From an uncultured Clostridia bacterium (GTDB lineage Bacteria; Bacillota; Clostridia; Christensenellales; Aristaeellaceae), in assembly GCA_934632155.1 (NCBI GenBank), contig CAKTXZ010000005.1, positions 62,001 through 126,000 of the forward strand: 64,000 nt of DNA, written 5' to 3'. The position numbers and the translations under genes were made by a program. Below are positions 60,937 through 64,000 of this stretch, one piece after another. The number at the start of each line of letters is the position of its first letter. Position 1 is the stretch's first letter. The notes beneath the pieces are model-generated. The model worked only from the letters and a program-made list of their open reading frames with translations. It ran no database searches and had not been told where the DNA came from.

Positions 60937-61818
60937 ATGATTAAGATACGCGAGAAGTCTCAGGGCAAGGACAGCCAGAACAATCAGTCGTTTCAGAACT
61001 ATTACGATTACAGCGAGAAGGGAATCGATTTCGCTGTAGTTGAATGCGGCTATGAAAAGTGTGACGGCGGCCATCTGTGGGAGGGCGTGAAGGGCTATCA
61101 CATCATTCATTTCATTCTGTCTGGCAAAGGGATCTTGCGTATCTCCGGCCGGGAATATGCCTTATCCGGCGGGCAGGGCTTTTATACCCCGCCGGATAAG
61201 GAAATTTGCTACACTGCGGACAAGGACGACCCGTGGGAATACCGGTGGATCGGCTTTACGGGCACAAACGCCGTGATTGCGCTCAACAGCACGGTGATTC
61301 CGAAGAATCTTGTGTTTTCCATGCAGAACGTATCGCGGTACAGCGACAGGCTGCGAAGCGCCTATATTTATGGCACGACGGACGAACCGGGAAACGAATT
61401 GAGAATGCTGAGCGAGGTCTATGCTCTGCTGGCCGACCTGCAGGGGGAATTCTCCGCCGTGCAGAGCGGAAACGCCTATGCCGCAGAATACGTGAAACGC
61501 TGCATTTCCTTGATTCGGGAATACTACAGCACCGATTTGACCATTGGCGAAATGTGCGACAGGGTGTTTGTATCCCGCAGCTATCTTTTCCGTATTTTCA
61601 AGCTCTACTACAATATGTCGCCGTCGGAATACCTGATCCGTTTTCGCCTTGAGAAGGCGCGGGAAATTATTCGGAACGATGCGCAAAACATCCGGGATAT
61701 AGGTGAAAGGGTGGGCTTTTTGAGCCCCTCCTACTTCGCAAGGCGGTTTCGGGAAGCATATGGCATGACGCCGAAAAAATACATGCAGCTGCAGCAGCAA
61801 AAGAGAGAGGAAAAATGA
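60937..61818 (+). CDS. AraC-family regulator of the galactoside island
   Basis: 293 residues: N-terminal cupin (about 30-130; GYHIIHFILSGKGILRISGRE and GQGFYTPPDKEICY) and C-terminal AraC double helix-turn-helix (about 190-285; LTIGEMCDRVFVSRSYLFRIF and IRDIGERVGFLSPSYFARRF, then YGMTPKKYM). The ATG is 3 bases after the binding-protein remnant; the ribosome binding site is weak (GGGCGAG). The reading frame is intact, unlike the genes before it. It probably senses a galactoside or its product and may bind the TGCAACA palindrome at 59563. The next gene overlaps its stop (ATGA). Confidence 0.88.
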   Translation: MIKIREKSQGKDSQNNQSFQNYYDYSEKGIDFAVVECGYEKCDGGHLWEGVKGYHIIHFILSGKGILRISGREYALSGGQGFYTPPDKEICYTADKDDPWEYRWIGFTGTNAVIALNSTVIPKNLVFSMQNVSRYSDRLRSAYIYGTTDEPGNELRMLSEVYALLADLQGEFSAVQSGNAYAAEYVKRCISLIREYYSTDLTIGEMCDRVFVSRSYLFRIFKLYYNMSPSEYLIRFRLEKAREIIRNDAQNIRDIGERVGFLSPSYFARRFREAYGMTPKKYMQLQQQKREEK

Positions 61819-62633
61819 ACAGAGCGATGCTTGGCGGCCTGACGATCCTGCTGGTTTGCCTGTTTTTGTGCGTTGCGCATGCGCACCGACCGCAGAACTG
61901 GACGACGCACGTCTACTATTCTAGCGACGTAACGCTGGAGAATTGCCATGTGATCAGCACGCAGTATGCCGGCGTAGACGCGCCGGACATTACCAACAGC
62001 CGGAATGTTACGGTCAAGAACTGTTTCTTTCGTTCCTGCGACGGCTGTATCGCCGTCAAGGGGCTTTCGAGCAAAAGCAGTCCGTCGGACGCGCCGCCCA
62101 ACGAGCATATTCGTGTTTCCGGCTGCACCCTGTGGAACGATTGCAACAACGCCATGGTCATTGGGGAGGAGAGCATGGCTGCGTATGATGACGATATCAC
62201 CTTTGAGGATATCGACGTGCTTTACTTCTATGACGACCGTGATAATCATGAGCGGCTGGAGGAAAGGGCGGTCATGAGCATCGTGCTGCTGCACGGGACG
62301 AACGTGCGGAATATCACATGGCGCAATATTCGCATCAATAACTGCCAGCGGCTGATCTGCCTGCGCTTTGTCGACAGCTTTTGGTTTGGCAGCATTCAAG
62401 GGAATCAGCAATTTCCCGGCGGCATTGAGCATGTTGCGTTTGAAAATATTTCCTGCGACAGTGAAAGCAAAAGCAAGATTGCCAATCAAATCCTGATCTG
62501 CGGCTGGGGTAAGGATAAAAAAATTACCGACGTTGTATTTGACAATGTGCGCGTCAACGGCTGCAAGCTGACGGGCATGATGAATAAGTACATGAAAGTG
62601 AACGAATATATCTCGAACATTTCATTCAAGTGA
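61815..62633 (+). CDS. GH28-like right-handed beta-helix protein, truncated
   Basis: 272 residues. A hydrophobic N-terminus (MLGGLTILLVCLFLCVAHA) is followed by beta-helix coils: NWTTHVYYSSDVTLENC, then DAPDITNSRNVTVKNCFF, then SCDGCIAVKG, and further coils to the end. This matches only the second half of GH28 and related beta-helix enzymes (usually 400-500 residues), so the N-terminal half is missing. In the catalytic DD motif (usually CDDCIAxK) the second Asp is Gly (G77). Translational coupling to araC (ATGA) and a good GAGAGGAAAA site show it may be translated. Either a remnant or a non-catalytic secreted binder. Confidence 0.6.
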   Translation: MNRAMLGGLTILLVCLFLCVAHAHRPQNWTTHVYYSSDVTLENCHVISTQYAGVDAPDITNSRNVTVKNCFFRSCDGCIAVKGLSSKSSPSDAPPNEHIRVSGCTLWNDCNNAMVIGEESMAAYDDDITFEDIDVLYFYDDRDNHERLEERAVMSIVLLHGTNVRNITWRNIRINNCQRLICLRFVDSFWFGSIQGNQQFPGGIEHVAFENISCDSESKSKIANQILICGWGKDKKITDVVFDNVRVNGCKLTGMMNKYMKVNEYISNISFK

Positions 62634-62643
62634 GGACAAGCCG

Positions 62644-64000
62644 ATGAACGGAAGAAGCTTTAGATTGGGCAATATTGAGGCGGTGATTTTTGAAGCGGAC
62701 GGCGTTCCGTCGTTGACGATTGTTCCTTCCGGAATGACGGCGAGCATTGTTTCCGGAAAGCAGGGAAGCTGCTCCTGTTTGGCGCAGACGCACATCCGTG
62801 GCGCTTCGCACAGGCTTCCCTATGCGAAGGGACTGACGATGCTGGGCTCGGAGACCTCGTTTGCCTATCGCCTGGAGTCGTGCGAGGAAAGCGGCGGCGC
62901 GCTGCAAATCCGCCTGCGCAACGATAACGGCTTGGTGTATGAGCAAACGCTTACGCCCGCGGGCGAGGCGGTTGTTTGTGCGCAGTCGCTGAAAAACGAG
63001 GGCGGCGAGGCGTGTCAGATCGAGCATGTATCATCCTTTTGCCTTTCCTGCCTGACGCCCTTTGACGAGGGGATGACCCCCGACCAGCTGAAGCTGCACA
63101 GGTTTACCTCTTTCTGGTCCTCCGAGGGCAGGCATCGTTGCGAAACGCTGGAGGAACTGAACATGGAAACGTCGTGGTCAAAATGGATACCTAAGGTAAC
63201 GCGTATCGCGCAGATCGGCTCTATGCCGGTGCGGGGATATTTTCCAACAATGGGGCTGGAGGACGAAAAAAATGGCGTTACATGGGCAGTGAATTTGGCA
63301 TGGGCCGGCTCGTGGAGCATGGAGCTTTTCCGCCAAAAAGAGGACGCCGTGCTTTGCGGCGGTCTGGCAGGGTTCGATCAGGGGCATTTTCGTAAAACGC
63401 TGCTTCCCGGTGAAGCACTGGCGCTGCCGGCGGCTACCATGACGGTGGTAAGGGGCGGCATTGACGCGGCGTGCGAGGCGCTTCTGTCTGCGCAGGCGGC
63501 GCAGCTTGAAATTCGCGGCAGCGCGGAGGCGGAGGCCGCGCCCTTGTATAATGAATATCTGGATACATGGGGGAAGCCGACCGAGGAGACTGTTCGGGAC
63601 GAAATGAAGGCCGTAAAATCGCTGGGGCTATCGTATTTCGTAATCGACGCAGGCTGGTACGGAACAAGCGAGGACTGGGGCGTATCCATCGGCGATTGGC
63701 AAATCAGAAAAAGCGCGTTCCCGAACGGATTGAAGAAAATCACAGAAGAAATTCGTCAAAACGGCATGATACCGGGAATCTGGTTTGAGGCGGAGGTGGC
63801 TTCCGATCGGAGCGACGTTTTCCGCGATCGCCCCGAAATGTTCATGCGGGACGATGGGCGGGCAATTATTCAGACAAATCGCGCTTTTTTGAATCTGACT
63901 CGGGACGACGCGCAGGCGTATCTGGATGAAAAGATCATTTCCTTCTTGAGAGATAATGGCTTCGGCTACGTCAAGATTGATTACAACAACACCTATGGGC
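62644..64000 (+). CDS. GH36 alpha-galactosidase, 3' end beyond window
   Basis: The frame is open from ATG 62644 to the right edge (452 residues visible of about 700-730). The N-terminal beta-sandwich domain is followed by the catalytic barrel: EYLDTWGKPTEETVRDEMKA, YFVIDAGWYGTSEDWG, SIGDWQIRKSAFPNGL, MIPGIWFEAEVASDRS, AFLNLTRDDAQAYLDEKI, and YVKIDYNNTYG. In this family the Asp in KIDYN (D446) is the nucleophile. It cleaves terminal alpha-galactose from raffinose-type sugars or galactomannan. No signal peptide, so intracellular. GAGGAC precedes the ATG, 10 bases after the GH28-like stop. Confidence 0.92.
   Translation, partial: MNGRSFRLGNIEAVIFEADGVPSLTIVPSGMTASIVSGKQGSCSCLAQTHIRGASHRLPYAKGLTMLGSETSFAYRLESCEESGGALQIRLRNDNGLVYEQTLTPAGEAVVCAQSLKNEGGEACQIEHVSSFCLSCLTPFDEGMTPDQLKLHRFTSFWSSEGRHRCETLEELNMETSWSKWIPKVTRIAQIGSMPVRGYFPTMGLEDEKNGVTWAVNLAWAGSWSMELFRQKEDAVLCGGLAGFDQGHFRKTLLPGEALALPAATMTVVRGGIDAACEALLSAQAAQLEIRGSAEAEAAPLYNEYLDTWGKPTEETVRDEMKAVKSLGLSYFVIDAGWYGTSEDWGVSIGDWQIRKSAFPNGLKKITEEIRQNGMIPGIWFEAEVASDRSDVFRDRPEMFMRDDGRAIIQTNRAFLNLTRDDAQAYLDEKIISFLRDNGFGYVKIDYNNTYG

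Overview
The window is a G+C-rich (roughly 60%) chromosomal segment from a spore-forming member of the Clostridia. Evidence for this is yabP, yabQ, divIC and a spoVB/yabM-like flippase, a T-box before valS, a TPP riboswitch before thiT, rqcP, a FeoA-FeoA-FeoB set, and many AraC-type regulators beside sugar transporters. A gut Christensenellales- or Oscillospirales-like organism is a guess. I found no rRNA, tRNA, CRISPR array, prophage or insertion sequence.

Layout. 1-11.2 kb: fakA (cut by the left edge), ilvE with an attenuator-like leader, pfkA with a small partner gene, an M20 peptidase, two tandem SH3/VanW secreted proteins, pepT and a pyridoxamine kinase. 11.3-14.8 kb: a DMT transporter behind a structured leader RNA, then a divergent AraC regulator and GH4 alpha-galactosidase (melA) with a clear operator. 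15.2-17.1 kb, minus strand: the sporulation operon yabP-yabQ-divIC-ppx behind a sigma-E-like promoter. 17.2-22.8 kb: xpaC-telA-lemA-TPM membrane-stress cluster, a phosphodiesterase and an MBL-fold hydrolase. 23.2-31.7 kb: gyrB-gyrA, then yabM-like flippase, mazG, hup and rqcP. 31.9-35.1 kb: thiT (minus) and a nucleotide-salvage operon yfbR-dut-deoD-DUF523. 35.2-42.4 kb: a membrane-anchored AraC sensor-regulator divergent from an LplB/LplC-type ABC sugar importer, followed by a PHP phosphoesterase. 42.4-45.1 kb: MFS and EamA transporters and a DtxR/MntR regulator. 45.2-51.9 kb: yceD-rpmF, T-box-valS, rsmH-rsmI and a SpoU methyltransferase. 52.3-55.6 kb: the ferrous iron operon feoA-feoA-feoB plus a small Cys-rich partner, with three DtxR-like operators. 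56.2-58.3 kb: an unusual secreted Cys/His-repeat protein. 58.4-64 kb: a decaying sugar ABC importer, an AraC regulator, a right-handed beta-helix (GH28-like) protein and the start of a GH36 alpha-galactosidase that runs off the right edge.

How it fits together. Two carbohydrate loci (melA with its AraC protein at 12.5-14.7 kb, and the GH36 island at 58-64 kb) suggest growth on alpha-galactosides. The second has lost its own importer to deletions, frameshifts and a mutated start codon. Both carry TGCAACA half-sites near promoters. The yab sporulation cluster, usually contiguous, is split here into two pieces about 11 kb apart on opposite strands. Regulation readable from the sequence includes a TPP riboswitch, a valine T-box, the feo operators, a sigma-E-like promoter, and two structured leaders that I cannot assign to a known class.
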